NCBI GenBank assembly: GCA_030754035.1
Contig: JASMBC010000004.1
Coordinates: 1-64,000, forward strand
DNA: 64,000 nucleotides
Reading direction: 5' to 3'
Source: Arenicellales bacterium
GTDB lineage: Bacteria > Pseudomonadota > Gammaproteobacteria > Arenicellales > UBA868
The notes below the pieces were generated by a model, which had not been told where the DNA came from, made no database searches, and saw nothing but the letters and a program-made list of their open reading frames with translations. A program made the translations under genes and the position numbers. Below are positions 43,579 through 56,069 of the stretch, in pieces. Numbering within the stretch: position 1 is the stretch's first letter; the number at the start of each line of letters is the position of its first letter.

Positions 43579-44004
43579 TTAGGTCCGGCCTTTGGCGCGC
43601 AGTTTCTGGATAGCGCGTAGCTGGGCAGCGGCCTGGATCAGTTCGGCCTTGGCTTTAGCCAGTTCCATGTCGCTGGTGCGATCGCTCATCGCCTGCTCGG
43701 CTCGTCGCTGAGCCTCTAGTGCCGCCGCCTCATCGAGATCATGCGCGCGCACCGCAGTGTCTGACAACACTGTAACAAGATGGCCTTGCACTTCCAGCAT
43801 ACCGCCGGAAACGTAGAAGAATTGTTCCTCACCGGATTCCTGTTGTACCCGGACCTCACCGGGCTTCAGCCGCGTTAGCAAAGGCGCGTGCTGGGGGGCG
43901 ATGCCTATCTCACCCATCTCGGCCGGCGCAAACACCATGGTGCCTTCGCCAGACCAGACTTCTTCTTCTGCACTAACGATATCGACTTTAATCGTGTTGG
44001 CCAT
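43579..44004 (-). CDS. atpC: ATP synthase epsilon chain
   Basis: This 141-residue F1 subunit has an N-terminal beta-sandwich ([39 protein letters not shown]) and a C-terminal helical hairpin ([15 protein letters not shown]). It inhibits and couples the ATPase. It is the last gene of the operon, 21 bp after atpD. Confidence 0.95.
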   Translation of the reverse strand: MANTIKVDIVSAEEEVWSGEGTMVFAPAEMGEIGIAPQHAPLLTRLKPGEVRVQQESGEEQFFYVSGGMLEVQGHLVTVLSDTAVRAHDLDEAAALEAQRRAEQAMSDRTSDMELAKAKAELIQAAAQLRAIQKLRAKGRT

Positions 44005-44025
44005 AGCTGCTGCCTAGCGTAGTTA

Positions 44026-46318
<2,293 letters not shown>

Positions 46319-46352
46319 ATCGTGGTGTTCCGCTGTGCTTGGTCGTCAAGCT

Positions 46353-47900
46353 TTACCAACTACCGTTGGCCTTAAAGTCCTTCAGTGCTTCGTGCAATTT
46401 TTCGGTGACCTCGTCGTTGTAGGCTTGGTCGCGATTGAGTTCTTCCGCCAGATCCGCATATTGGCTCTTCATGTGGCTCTGCAGCGCTTGCTCGAACTCC
46501 ACCACTTTCTTGTTGTCTACGTCGTCAAGGTAACCCTCATTGATAGCAAACAAGCTCACTGCCATCTCCGCTACCGACATGGTCGAGTACTGCTTCTGCT
46601 TCATGATCTCGGTGGCGCGTTCTCCCCGCTCGAGTTGCTTGCGGGTGGCTTCATCGAGGTCGGATGCAAATTGTGAGAAAGCTGCAAGTTCTCGATATTG
46701 CGCCAGTGCCAGGCGGATGCCGCCACCCAGTTTCTTGATGAGTTCGCATTGGGCGGCGCCGCCTACGCGCGACACCGAAAGACCGGCGTTAATTGCCGGC
46801 CGGATGCCGGCATTGAAAAGATCGGTCTCTAGGAAGATTTGGCCATCGGTAATCGAGATGACGTTGGTGGGAACAAAAGCCGAAACGTCACCGGCCTGGG
46901 TCTCTATGATCGGCAATGCGGTCAGTGAGCCGGTCTTACCTTTGATCTCACCACCAGTGCGTTTTTCTACCTCGTTGGCATTGATTCTGGCCGCCCGTTC
47001 GAGCAGGCGCGAGTGCAGGTAAAAAACATCTCCTGGATATGCCTCACGGCCCGGTGGCCGCCGCAACAGTAGGCTGACCTGGCGATAAGCCCAGGCCTGC
47101 TTGGTCAGATCATCGTAGATAATGAGCGCATCTTCACCACGGTCGCGAAAATACTCGCCCATGGCGCAACCCGAATAGGGTGCAATGTACTGCTTGGCTG
47201 CCGATTCAGCAGCGGAGGCAGACACCACGATGGTGTGATCCATCGCATCGTGTTCTTCCAGTTTGTTCACCACGTTGGCAACCGATGAGGCTTTTTGGCC
47301 AATAGCCACATAGATGCACTTAATACCGGTGCCTTTCTGGTTGATGATGGTGTCGATCGCCACCGCCGTCTTGCCGGTCTGGCGATCACCGATGATGAGT
47401 TCGCGCTGGCCACGGCCGATCGGTACCATCGAGTCGATCGATTTAAGACCGGTTTGCACTGGTTGCGACACCGACTGGCGGGTGATAACGCCCGGCGCGA
47501 CTTTCTCTATGGGCGAGCTGGCGGCACTTTCAATGGGACCCTTATCGTCGATGGCGTTGCCCAACGAATCCACCACTCGGCCCAGCAGACCCTCGCCTAC
47601 TGGCACTTCAAGAATACGGCCAGTACACTTGACTGTGTCACCCTCAACAATGTGCTCGTAGGCACCCAAAATCACTGCGCCGACCGAATCCTGCTCGAGG
47701 TTCAGCGCTAGCCCAAAAGTTTCCTCCGGAAACTCCAGCATCTCACCCTGCATGGCGTCGGCCAGCCCATGAATGCGGGAAATACCGTCGGTGAGACTGA
47801 CTACCGTACCCTGGGTGCGCGCCTCCGCACCAGCATCGAAGTCCTTGATCCGCTCCTTGATCAGTTCGCTGATTTCAGAAGGATTTAGCTGCGTAGACAT
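46353..47900 (-). CDS. atpA: ATP synthase F1 alpha subunit
   Basis: This is a 515-residue protein from ATG 47900 ([14 protein letters not shown]), the usual start. The regulatory nucleotide site has GDRQTGKT (Walker A), and the C-terminal [12 protein letters not shown]-type arginine finger lies in [14 protein letters not shown]. Length is normal (513 in E. coli). Upstream is atpH. Confidence 0.98.
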   Translation of the reverse strand: MSTQLNPSEISELIKERIKDFDAGAEARTQGTVVSLTDGISRIHGLADAMQGEMLEFPEETFGLALNLEQDSVGAVILGAYEHIVEGDTVKCTGRILEVPVGEGLLGRVVDSLGNAIDDKGPIESAASSPIEKVAPGVITRQSVSQPVQTGLKSIDSMVPIGRGQRELIIGDRQTGKTAVAIDTIINQKGTGIKCIYVAIGQKASSVANVVNKLEEHDAMDHTIVVSASAAESAAKQYIAPYSGCAMGEYFRDRGEDALIIYDDLTKQAWAYRQVSLLLRRPPGREAYPGDVFYLHSRLLERAARINANEVEKRTGGEIKGKTGSLTALPIIETQAGDVSAFVPTNVISITDGQIFLETDLFNAGIRPAINAGLSVSRVGGAAQCELIKKLGGGIRLALAQYRELAAFSQFASDLDEATRKQLERGERATEIMKQKQYSTMSVAEMAVSLFAINEGYLDDVDNKKVVEFEQALQSHMKSQYADLAEELNRDQAYNDEVTEKLHEALKDFKANGSW

Positions 47901-47940
47901 TCTTTGATTCCTCGTAATACAACTGTGTAACCGCCGCTTA

Positions 47941-48477
47941 TTAAGTCCCGATCGCGGCCGCCAGTTTGTCAAGTTGGGCCCGAACTGAGCCGTCTATCAC
48001 CAGATCGCCGGCCCGTATGACTGCGCCACCAACGAGCGACTCGTTGGTGCTAACCGAAAGTTCAACCCGCCTTTGCAAACGTTTGGCAAGCGCTTCGATA
48101 ATACGGTCGCGGTGCGCAGCAGATACCGGTAGCGCGGTTTCAAGTTCCGCCTGCACCGTACGTTCAGCCTCGGCCCGAAACGCCTCGAACTGGACGGCGA
48201 TGGCGCCCAGTGCGTACAACCGCCGGTTGCGTGCCAGCAGATTTACCAGGTTCTTGCCGGGCCCATCCAGGCACTCACCGACAAGATCGATAAGCACCGC
48301 CGCTACCTCTTCACGCGATGCTCGCGGATTGTTGAAAAGCGCATTCATGTCGGGGTCGGCGGCAAATATCGCCAATGATGCTAGTGCTTCAGACCATTGT
48401 GCATAGTCACCGCTGTCGCGAGCGAGTTCAAAAATTGCCTGCGCGTAGGGTCTTGCTATGCTGGTGTTCTCTGTCAT
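47941..48477 (-). CDS. atpH: ATP synthase F1 delta subunit
   Basis: This 178-residue peripheral-stalk subunit starts [14 protein letters not shown] and contains [20 protein letters not shown] and a final [19 protein letters not shown], matching AtpH. It joins F1 to subunit b. Confidence 0.95.
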   Translation of the reverse strand: MTENTSIARPYAQAIFELARDSGDYAQWSEALASLAIFAADPDMNALFNNPRASREEVAAVLIDLVGECLDGPGKNLVNLLARNRRLYALGAIAVQFEAFRAEAERTVQAELETALPVSAAHRDRIIEALAKRLQRRVELSVSTNESLVGGAVIRAGDLVIDGSVRAQLDKLAAAIGT

Positions 48478-48509
48478 GGCCGTGCTCTATTTTCTGGTTG
48501 CACCACGTC

Positions 48510-48980
48510 TTAAAGTTCGGCGGTGAGATCGTCCAGCATTCGAGCATGGGCGCTCTGATCGACCTCGCGGCTAAGGATCTTTGCGGCCCCGGCTACAGCC
48601 AGCGCTGCGACCTGACCGCGCAGTGCCTCGCGCGCAATATTGGCCTCTTTTTCGATCTCGCTTTTAGCCGCAACCAGAATCCGCTCGCCCTCGACCCGGG
48701 CACTATTCTTGGCCTCTTCGATCATTTCCACCTCGCGCCGTTCCGCGCGGCGGATGATCTCCTGGGCCTGCTCCTTGGCCTCGCTCATTGCCTGGGCAAC
48801 GTGCTCCTGGGCCCGGGCTTTCTCCTTTTGACCCTCTTCGGCCGCAGCCAGGCCATCAGCGATCCGGGTTTTGCGTTCGTCCAGGGCCGAGATGATCAGC
48901 GGCCATATGAATTTCATACAGAACCAGACAAAGATAATAAATGCGATGCTCTGTCCGATAAGCGTCAAGTTGATGTTCAT
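48510..48980 (-). CDS. atpF: ATP synthase F0 subunit b
   Basis: This 156-residue protein has a single N-terminal membrane helix ([21 protein letters not shown]) and a long charged coiled coil. The length is normal (156 in E. coli). It is the peripheral stalk. Only one b gene is present, unlike in some autotrophs with b and b'. Confidence 0.96.
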   Translation of the reverse strand: MNINLTLIGQSIAFIIFVWFCMKFIWPLIISALDERKTRIADGLAAAEEGQKEKARAQEHVAQAMSEAKEQAQEIIRRAERREVEMIEEAKNSARVEGERILVAAKSEIEKEANIAREALRGQVAALAVAGAAKILSREVDQSAHARMLDDLTAEL

Positions 48981-49011
48981 AACCTGCTTACCTGCCGATC
49001 AACGTGGTTTG

Positions 49012-49248
49012 TCAACCGCCGACAACGGCGAACATGATGTACAGCGCGATGGCAACCCCGATGATCGGAATTGCGTCCACCAGACCCATGACGATAAAGA
49101 ATTGGGTCCGCAACATCGGCAGTAGTTCCGGCTGGCGGGCGATGCCCTCAAGAAAGCGGGCGCCCAGCACACCGACGCCGACGCCGACGCCGACGCCGGC
49201 CAGACCGAGCAGAACCGAGCCAGCGACGTAGAGAAGAGCAGTTTCCAT
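49012..49248 (-). CDS. atpE: ATP synthase F0 subunit c
   Basis: This 78-residue two-helix proteolipid has a first helix with a perfect GVGVGVGVG glycine run (encoded by a six-base tandem repeat) and a loop ARQPE. The proton-carrying acidic residue is Asp58 in [11 protein letters not shown]. The Na+-type ligand set (Gln in helix 1, Ser/Thr after the acid) is not seen, so a proton-driven ring is likely. It is normal in size. Confidence 0.96.
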   Translation of the reverse strand: METALLYVAGSVLLGLAGVGVGVGVGVLGARFLEGIARQPELLPMLRTQFFIVMGLVDAIPIIGVAIALYIMFAVVGG

Positions 49249-49312
49249 GAGTTTCTCCTTTAAAAAATGTCAGGTGTGACAGAGGTTAAGATTGTTAGGT
49301 CGGCTGTAGGCT

Positions 49313-50185
<873 letters not shown>

Positions 50186-50608
50186 CTAAACCTGTTTTCG
50201 ATGTTCTTCCGGCAATTCAAATGTCAATGTGGCTGCAGCAATCGTTCCGCCGAGCACCGCCGTTACCAATCCGCCCAAAAAGCCTGCAACTTTTAATCCG
50301 TCAACGGCCGCGAAGGCCAGCGCGCAGAGCGCACCGATGATGACGAGTTTGCCAAATTCCGCGCGGTACAGCGTAAACAATTCTCCCTGTGCCGTAGCGG
50401 GCCGGCTGGTAGCAAACGTTCGCCACACCGAGTAACCGCTCGCCACAAGACCAATACCGCCACCAATCAGTGCTGACCGTCCCTGCTCTGCCGCGAACGC
50501 GGCCAGTATGACGACGAGTGCAGCAACCACCGCTGCTGGCAGGATCAACACACGCACAAAGATCGTCTGCGCAGACGTCGCCGAGTTCTGTCTGAGCGTT
50601 ACTGCCAT
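50186..50608 (-). CDS. atpI: ATP synthase assembly protein AtpI
   Basis: This 140-residue protein has four hydrophobic segments, starting ILPAAVVAALVVILAAFAAEQG. The AtpI/Mg2+ transporter-family pattern (GRSALIGGGIGLVASGYSVWR) is present. It helps c-ring assembly and is not essential. As the first gene it has the operon promoter upstream. parB, which often precedes it in relatives, is absent here. Confidence 0.88.
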   Translation of the reverse strand: MAVTLRQNSATSAQTIFVRVLILPAAVVAALVVILAAFAAEQGRSALIGGGIGLVASGYSVWRTFATSRPATAQGELFTLYRAEFGKLVIIGALCALAFAAVDGLKVAGFLGGLVTAVLGGTIAAATLTFELPEEHRKQV

Positions 50609-50695
50609 GTCGAACCGGGGCCTGGGAGCGAGAGCAATAAGGTCCCGGCAAGGCCATCGCCGCCTTCGCCAGGGCTTGATTGCGCCACAACTAAA

Positions 50696-50733
50696 GGCGG
50701 CGCAGTATAGGGGAGCGCCGCCAGGGTGGTCAA
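50696..50733 (-). promoter_or_regulatory. Promoter of the atp operon with hairpin over the -10
   Basis: On the minus strand, TTGACC (50733-50728) and TATACT (50709-50704) are separated by 18 bp, a good sigma-70 promoter about 95 bp upstream of atpI. The -10 hexamer lies inside the 11-nt loop of a perfect 8-bp inverted repeat, GGCGGCGC (50696-50703) and GCGCCGCC (50715-50722). Confidence 0.6.
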
Positions 50734-50822
50734 TATGTGCTGATAAACTGCCGTTATCGACTGGCGACCCGGACGAGGCTAGCCCGGCACCCCCGATGTT
50801 CCGAGCGAGGATTGGGGATGGC

Positions 50823-51079
50823 CTAGAGGTGTTGTTCCAGTCGCAGCCGCTGACTCTTCACCAGTACTGCAGCCGGTAGGTCTGCTCCGGCCAGTTGGTC
50901 GTACTGCACCGCGGCCCAGTCACGCTCGTCGAGCAGCTCGAGCCCGTTCTCGGCCAGCACCAGTCGCTCAGCAGCGTCCGAGACCTGTGCGTAGGCAGTT
51001 TGGTACGGGGGGTACGGATGCGCCGGGATTTGACCCCGTCAACCCGCATCCGTTCGGCCAGTTGTCGAACTGCCGCCAT
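50823..51079 (-). pseudogene. Frameshifted unknown gene
   Basis: A minus-strand start (MAAVRQLAERMRVDGVK..) runs well for about 20 residues. A good coding continuation then lies in another frame, PAHPYPPYQTAYAQVSDAAE and then RLVLAENGLELLDERDWAAV...LRLEQHL, closing at 50823-50825. The two pieces look like one protein of about 85 residues broken by a single-base frameshift. I do not recognise the family. Whether the frameshift is real or a sequencing error cannot be told here. Confidence 0.4.
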
Positions 51080-51337
51080 CGTGGATAAATCAAATCTTCA
51101 GTCTATCGAAAAACACGCTTAATCGGCTAAACCCCCCACGACGTACTATCTTCACTTGTGATTTATTGTGCCAGATCAAAAATCAGCGGGACAAGCAACT
51201 TAAGCGTACGGCAACAATGAGCCCACATGCTAGACTTTGTCGCCTTAAATATGGCCTGAGGCTACGCTGGTTCAGCCGACACAATTTAGTAAACTGTAAT
51301 ATCTAATGCTACTTATTCAGGATATAGTGCTCGGGAG

Positions 51338-51547
51338 TTGATAGCTCGACACGAGATAAATTTGCAGATGGGCGCGGAAAGCACTCGATTCAATATGATC
51401 GAGCAACGGATGATAGAGATCATGCTTTACCGGCGCGCCAGCGCCCTGTCCAGGGTGTCACTATTCGACACCCATGTTGCCGCGCTGGTCAACGTGCCGG
51501 CACCAGATGCCTTTTTAATGGTTTCCTCAACAGGATTCGTGCCATGA
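51338..51547 (+). pseudogene. Truncated start of a protein-L-isoaspartate O-methyltransferase-like gene
   Basis: The 69-codon frame contains AESTRFNMIEQRMIEIMLYR, which resembles the common Pcm-family start (ARFNMIEQQIRPW). It then loses similarity and stops at the TolC gene's start. The methyltransferase domain with its SAM site is missing, so this is a decayed or deleted gene. In relatives a Pcm-like gene sits just upstream of a TolC gene, which supports the reading. Confidence 0.45.
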
Positions 51548-53085
51548 CAAAACGCTCATTGAAACACACCATCATCGCTTTTGTTGCTGGCGGGACCTTT
51601 TTCAGCCTGGCCGTACCGGTGTACGCATCGACCACCTATGTCGTCCAGTCCGGTGACACGCCCTGCGAAATCGCCGAACTCTTCCGGGTACCTTGCGCTG
51701 ATCTACTGGCGGCCAATGGCCTGTTGTCAAATGCCTTTATCTATCCTGGCCAGGTGCTGGAGGTGCCGATCCCAGCACCGGCAGAGGATGCCACAACTGC
51801 AACCACTGGCGGTGTTACGAGTGCTGGCGTTAAAGCGCCGCCCGCCCAAGTGCCTTCTGTCGTTGATACAGGCACTGCTGACCTGCTCGCGGTATACGGG
51901 TTAGCCCAAGCCAGCGACCCGGTTTTTGCCGCGGGCGCCTACCGCCGTGACGCCGGCCGCGAGCTCGTGCCCCAGGCGAGGGCAGCGCTGAGGCCCCAGT
52001 TAAGTGTCAGCGGCAACTACACCATGGGCTCGGATGACCTCTACGATGCGGCCGGGGCATCAATCGCCGTCAGCCAGTCACTTTTCAACCGCGCCAACCG
52101 ACTGACCGTACAGCAAGCAGGTTACCGGACTCAGGTGACTGACCTGGAGTACGAGATCGCGGCGGAAAACCTGATCATCCGTACCGCTACAGCATACTTC
52201 TCAGTGCTCGCAACCCGGGACAACCTGGAGCTATCCGAGCGCAACCAGCGCGCGATCAAGCGTCAACTGGAACTTGCCCAAGAGCGGTTAGAGGTAGGTC
52301 TCGGTACCCGCACTGACCTGTTCGATGCCAAGGCCCGTTACGAAAACGCCGTAGCGGACGGTATCGAATCGGCCAAGTTACTGGATGATGCTCGTCACGC
52401 CCTGGTCACGCTAGTCGACACCGACCCCGGGGTATTGCGGCAACTCACCGATTCTACGGTACTCGCCCCGCCTCAGCCCGATGACGCGGAACAATGGGTT
52501 GAGCGCGCGGTTGCGGACAATCATGCGCTCAAGGCACAGGCGCTCGGCGTGCGCATCGCCAACCTCGACATCAACCGTCAACGGGCGCAACGTCAGCCTA
52601 CCGTCGGTCTGAGCCTGTCCGGTGCGTACAACGACAGGGCCACGACCGACGCCACCAGCGCCACCGTGACCTTGGCTGTGAATGTGCCTTTTTACCAAGG
52701 TGGCCTCATCAACGCGCGGGTCCGGGAGGCGGCTCTTGAGCTCAACGCCTCAGAATTTGATTATGAGGCCGCGTTGCGCGATACCAAGCGCAACATGCGT
52801 CAGGCTTTTCTGGGCGCAAAAAGCCGTCTGCAGCGGATCAATGCGTTGGCGGCAGCGGTTCGGGCCAGCGAGAACGCGTTGTTAGCCAAGGAAGAGGGTT
52901 TTGCCGCGGGCCTGACCACTAACATCGCCGTACTCGACGCACAGCGGGATCTGTTCAGTGCTCAGCGTGACTATTTCAAGGAGCGCTATGACTACATCCT
53001 ACAGGTGCTGGAGCTGGAGCGATTAGCGGGTGATCTGGACGAAACTGATATGGCTCGGGTCAACGCCTGGCTGACCGCTGGTTGA
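51544..53085 (+). CDS. TolC-family outer-membrane efflux protein with N-terminal LysM domain
   Basis: The protein has 513 residues. Residues 1-28 are a Sec signal peptide ending at VYAS. Residues about 31-76 form a LysM domain (TTYVVQSGDTPCEIAELF... NAFIYPGQVLEVPI), which includes a CEIAELFRVPC cysteine pair. A Thr/Ala/Pro-rich linker follows. From about 110 to the end is an outer-membrane factor of the TolC family with two OEP repeats and typical helices (QRAIKRQLELAQERLEVGLGTRTDLFDA; ASENALLAKEEGFAAGLTTN). LysM binds peptidoglycan, so the domain may tie the trimeric channel to the wall. This fusion is unusual. No inner-membrane efflux partner lies beside it. Confidence 0.88.
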   Translation: MTKRSLKHTIIAFVAGGTFFSLAVPVYASTTYVVQSGDTPCEIAELFRVPCADLLAANGLLSNAFIYPGQVLEVPIPAPAEDATTATTGGVTSAGVKAPPAQVPSVVDTGTADLLAVYGLAQASDPVFAAGAYRRDAGRELVPQARAALRPQLSVSGNYTMGSDDLYDAAGASIAVSQSLFNRANRLTVQQAGYRTQVTDLEYEIAAENLIIRTATAYFSVLATRDNLELSERNQRAIKRQLELAQERLEVGLGTRTDLFDAKARYENAVADGIESAKLLDDARHALVTLVDTDPGVLRQLTDSTVLAPPQPDDAEQWVERAVADNHALKAQALGVRIANLDINRQRAQRQPTVGLSLSGAYNDRATTDATSATVTLAVNVPFYQGGLINARVREAALELNASEFDYEAALRDTKRNMRQAFLGAKSRLQRINALAAAVRASENALLAKEEGFAAGLTTNIAVLDAQRDLFSAQRDYFKERYDYILQVLELERLAGDLDETDMARVNAWLTAG

Positions 53086-53113
53086 GGTCGGTATCGCTGC
53101 TGTCGGTGGGCTT

Positions 53114-53959
53114 TCAGCGCAGGGCGAAGATCACCCGGCCGTTACCGAACGGGGTCTGGAAAACCGCTTCTAGCCGTCCCGGTGGTGGTGGTGCCACGCT
53201 CGGGCCAAGTGAACCGAGCGCGAGCAGGTCACCGGCCTGCAAAGTGCGTCCGCGTGCATGCAACGCCGCCTTGAGCCGCAACACCACATCCAGCGGATGC
53301 TCTGCCTCGGCCAGCCCTGCCCCTGATGCCAGCAACGCTGCAGTGCTGTCGTACAACTGCGCAGCGAACGCGCCCGACCAGGCCCGCTCGCCCTCAACGA
53401 GCGGGATCGGCAGGGGTGCGCCCAATACCAAGTAGCGTGCGCCGCCGTTCACTGCTGCCGCTGCCGGCGCCACGTGTTGTTGGGCCAACACCAACGCCAC
53501 GTCCCGAACCTCAACCGCAGGCAGCACCTCTGCGATCGTTGCTGCTGCTTGCGCCCGGTTGGTGGCCTGGTTGAGGTCCCCCGATCCCACTCGCACCAAC
53601 AATTCAAGTTCCGTCGCTATCGCCACGCCAGCCGGCACCGTCAGTGTCGACCCAGTGGAGGTAAACATACTCTCGAGCAGCAGCGCTGTGACCAGGTCGG
53701 CACCCGCTGTTTGCGCCCGTTTATAACCTGCGACCGCACCGTAGTCTGGCCGCAAGTTCATCACCAGGTAATCCTGTACTTCAAGCGCCTCGGCCAGAGT
53801 AAGGTCGGGCAACGCTGGCAGCGGTCGCGGGTCGAAAAACGCGCCGATTACGAGCGCCAGTGTGCGCTGGCCGGACCCGGTATCGGCCCATATCGTTGTC
53901 ATCGAAAGGGCCAGCGTGCTCCCCAAAAAAAAGCCAACAATGTATCGATATAAACGCAT
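53114..53959 (-). CDS. Exported FAH-superfamily (2-hydroxypentadienoate hydratase-like) protein
   Basis: The protein has 281 residues from ATG 53959; the frame extends to 54043 with no site. The start MRLYRYIVGFFLGSTLALSM... and WADTGS looks like a Sec signal peptide, so the protein would be periplasmic. The mature part follows the MhpD/4-oxalocrotonate decarboxylase pattern: GAVAGYKRAQTAGADL, ATELELLVRVGSGDL and EVLPAVEVRDVALV, then NGGARYLVLGAP. Cytoplasmic hydratases of this family use a divalent metal ion for keto-enoic acids. Secretion of such an enzyme is odd and the substrate is unknown. It converges with the LysM-TolC gene. Confidence 0.8.
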   Translation of the reverse strand: MRLYRYIVGFFLGSTLALSMTTIWADTGSGQRTLALVIGAFFDPRPLPALPDLTLAEALEVQDYLVMNLRPDYGAVAGYKRAQTAGADLVTALLLESMFTSTGSTLTVPAGVAIATELELLVRVGSGDLNQATNRAQAAATIAEVLPAVEVRDVALVLAQQHVAPAAAAVNGGARYLVLGAPLPIPLVEGERAWSGAFAAQLYDSTAALLASGAGLAEAEHPLDVVLRLKAALHARGRTLQAGDLLALGSLGPSVAPPPPGRLEAVFQTPFGNGRVIFALR

Positions 53960-54458
53960 CAGTGGGTGCGGATTTTCCTTTATCTGACTGATCGACACCA
54001 ACCGGTAGGCGTCCGGCTTCGGTACCGAGCCCACCCCCTTCAATTGCTGAGCCTAAATTCCGCCACCCACACATCTCGGCGGCAGCGTAGATATTTTCCG
54101 CACCAGTTGGCCGCTGATAATTTGCTCGCTGCGTTATACTCGCACCCGGGTTGCTGGAATCTTCGTGGTATCAATGTGGCACGTTATTACAGCATTACAG
54201 CGCGAAAACGTCATCACATGTCACGCTCCGGTTTCCAACCTGGGCGCCGACCCCTGCCCGCATTACCATTACTGAGGCCGGGTACCGTTTCGGCGTGTCC
54301 GCCAATACCATTCGTCGGCGGGCAAAAGGGTGAACTAACACCTTCCCAGCACCATGACTCAAATGGCTGAGCCCGCGTCTGGAAGCCCCGGCCACGCGAG
54401 GCACCCACGCGACCCGTTAGCTGGGAAGGATGGCAAGCGCATTCCAGTACTCAAGTCG
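53960..54458. other. Intergenic region between the FAH gene and mlaA
   Basis: It holds a helix-turn-helix fragment (54151-54333) and the mlaA promoter. No intact gene is seen. Confidence 0.4.
54151..54333 (+). pseudogene. Helix-turn-helix fragment (excisionase/MerR-like)
   Basis: The last 25 residues of this 60-codon frame, ITITEAGYRFGVSANTIRRR..., have the pattern of the helix-turn-helix used by MerR/excisionase-type proteins. The preceding part does not look coding. It could be a remnant of a mobile element or regulator, or chance. Confidence 0.25.
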
Positions 54459-55217
54459 ATGAGGCGGCGTTTTTTTTCGCCATTGCCAGCCGGTTGCGCC
54501 GCCTTAGTGGCGTTGGCTATGCTGCTCGGCGGTTGCGCCAACACCGCCACGGTTGGCTCGACCAACCCCGACCCCTGGGAACCTTTCAACCGAGTGGTGT
54601 ATGGTTTCAATGACACAGTAGACCGGGCCGCGCTGCGTCCGGTTGCCAGCGGCTACCGCAAAATCCTGCCGTTAGCTGCGCGCCGCACGGTGGGTAATTT
54701 CTTCAACAACCTGCGCTTGCCCACCACCATTATCAATGATCTTCTGCAGGGCAAACCCGACCAGGCCCGCAGCGATTTCGAGCGCCTGGTAATCAATACC
54801 ACCTTGGGCTTGCTGGGCGGTTTTGATGTAGCGGCATCGCTTGGTTGGCCATTGCACAAGGAAGACTACGGGCAAACTCTGGCCGTCTGGGGAGTGCCGA
54901 GTGGCCCTTACCTCGTGCTGCCTTTTCTCGGACCGAGCACCGCCCGTGATGCGCTCGGCGAGTTGCCCGGGGCCTACTACACCGACCCGCTAACTAGTCT
55001 AGAAAACCCAACTGCCACTTTATTGCGCTACAGTCTGCGAGCCATCGACGCGCGGGCTAACTTGTTAGACCTAGACCCTATCCTGCAGCAACAACTCGAC
55101 CCGTATCTTTTTTTACGGGAAGCTTATCTGCAAAAACGCCGGGCTGAGATACTCGAGAGCGAGGCGCCGCTGGTCGACAGCGTCATAGATATCGAGAAGG
55201 AACTTTTCAACGACTGA
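54459..55217 (+). CDS. mlaA: Outer-membrane lipid-asymmetry lipoprotein MlaA (VacJ)
   Basis: This is a 252-residue protein from ATG 54459, which places the signal peptide right at the start; the frame is open back to 54354. The lipobox is LLGGCANT. The mature protein starts DPWEPFNRVVYGFND, then has RTVGNFFNNLRLPTTIINDLLQGKP and DYGQTLAVWGVPSGPYLVLP, which are MlaA marks. It passes mislocalised phospholipids from the outer membrane to MlaC. The other mla genes are not in the window. Confidence 0.94.
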   Translation: MRRRFFSPLPAGCAALVALAMLLGGCANTATVGSTNPDPWEPFNRVVYGFNDTVDRAALRPVASGYRKILPLAARRTVGNFFNNLRLPTTIINDLLQGKPDQARSDFERLVINTTLGLLGGFDVAASLGWPLHKEDYGQTLAVWGVPSGPYLVLPFLGPSTARDALGELPGAYYTDPLTSLENPTATLLRYSLRAIDARANLLDLDPILQQQLDPYLFLREAYLQKRRAEILESEAPLVDSVIDIEKELFND

Positions 55218-55234
55218 CTATAGCGGGGGGTGCG

Positions 55235-56047
55235 TTGGCAACCTGGGCAATAGGCGACATACAGGGCTGCCGCATAGCACTGGAGCGCTTGCTCGACCGG
55301 ATTCGTTTTGACCCCTCCGCCGACCACCTATGGTTGGTGGGTGACCTGGTCAACCGCGGACCCGACTCGGCCGGCGTGCTGGACCTGGTGATATCCTTAG
55401 GTGAGCGCGTGCGCACTGTGCTCGGCAACCACGACCTGCACCTACTGGCGACGGCGGCCGGTATTCGGCCGCTAAAAAAACGCTCTGTCCTGGCTACGCT
55501 GCTAGCCCATCCATCTCGCGAGAAATACTTAAATTTCCTTTTAAAACAGCCGCTTATAGTTGATGATCCCGAGATAGATGTGGTCATGTGTCACGCCGGC
55601 ATTTACCCTTTCTGGTCGGCGGCAGAGGCCGCGCGTTACGCCAGCGAGGTCGCAGGCATCCTTCGCGGCGGCGAGTCTACGGCCTTTCTTGCGCACATGT
55701 ACGGCAACACCCCGGCGCGTTGGGATCCTGCCTTGGACGGCTGGCCACGGCTGCGTTTCATCATTAACGCCTTCACACGGATGCGCTACTGCAGTCCCGC
55801 TGGTGAACTCGAATTCGATGCAAAGGGCCGGGCCGATCTGGCGCCGGCGGGCTTTCTGCCCTGGTTCGATATACCTAACCCCCGTCTGGGCCGGCGGCGC
55901 TTGATCTTTGGCCACTGGTCAGATATTGGACTAATATGCAGACCGCCTTTTATAGGCCTCGATGGCGGCTGCGTCTGGGGCCGGCAACTTGCTGCTGTAC
56001 ACCTCGAGCCCGCCCGCGTTAACATCGTAACCGTCGACTGCGGCTAG
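55235..56047 (+). CDS. apaH: Symmetrical bis(5'-nucleosyl)-tetraphosphatase
   Basis: This 270-residue protein starts with TTG, then ATWAIGDIQGC. Metallophosphatase motifs are GDIQG, GDLVNRGPDS and LGNHDLH, then FIYPFWSA-type HAGI (CHAGIYP). It hydrolyses Ap4A to 2 ADP and is thereby linked to stress dinucleotide levels. apaG follows. In enterics the order is ksgA-apaG-apaH; here the two apa genes are inverted and separated from ksgA. Confidence 0.94.
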   Translation: MATWAIGDIQGCRIALERLLDRIRFDPSADHLWLVGDLVNRGPDSAGVLDLVISLGERVRTVLGNHDLHLLATAAGIRPLKKRSVLATLLAHPSREKYLNFLLKQPLIVDDPEIDVVMCHAGIYPFWSAAEAARYASEVAGILRGGESTAFLAHMYGNTPARWDPALDGWPRLRFIINAFTRMRYCSPAGELEFDAKGRADLAPAGFLPWFDIPNPRLGRRRLIFGHWSDIGLICRPPFIGLDGGCVWGRQLAAVHLEPARVNIVTVDCG

Positions 56048-56069
56048 ACCTGAGCGGAGGGATCACCCT

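Larger units (their letters stand above)
50609..51543. other. Remnant-rich gap between the atp operon and the LysM-TolC gene
   Basis: It holds the atp promoter (about 50.7 kb), a frameshifted unknown gene (50823-51079) and a truncated methyltransferase start (51338-51547). Otherwise AT-rich sequence without a gene. Confidence 0.6.
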
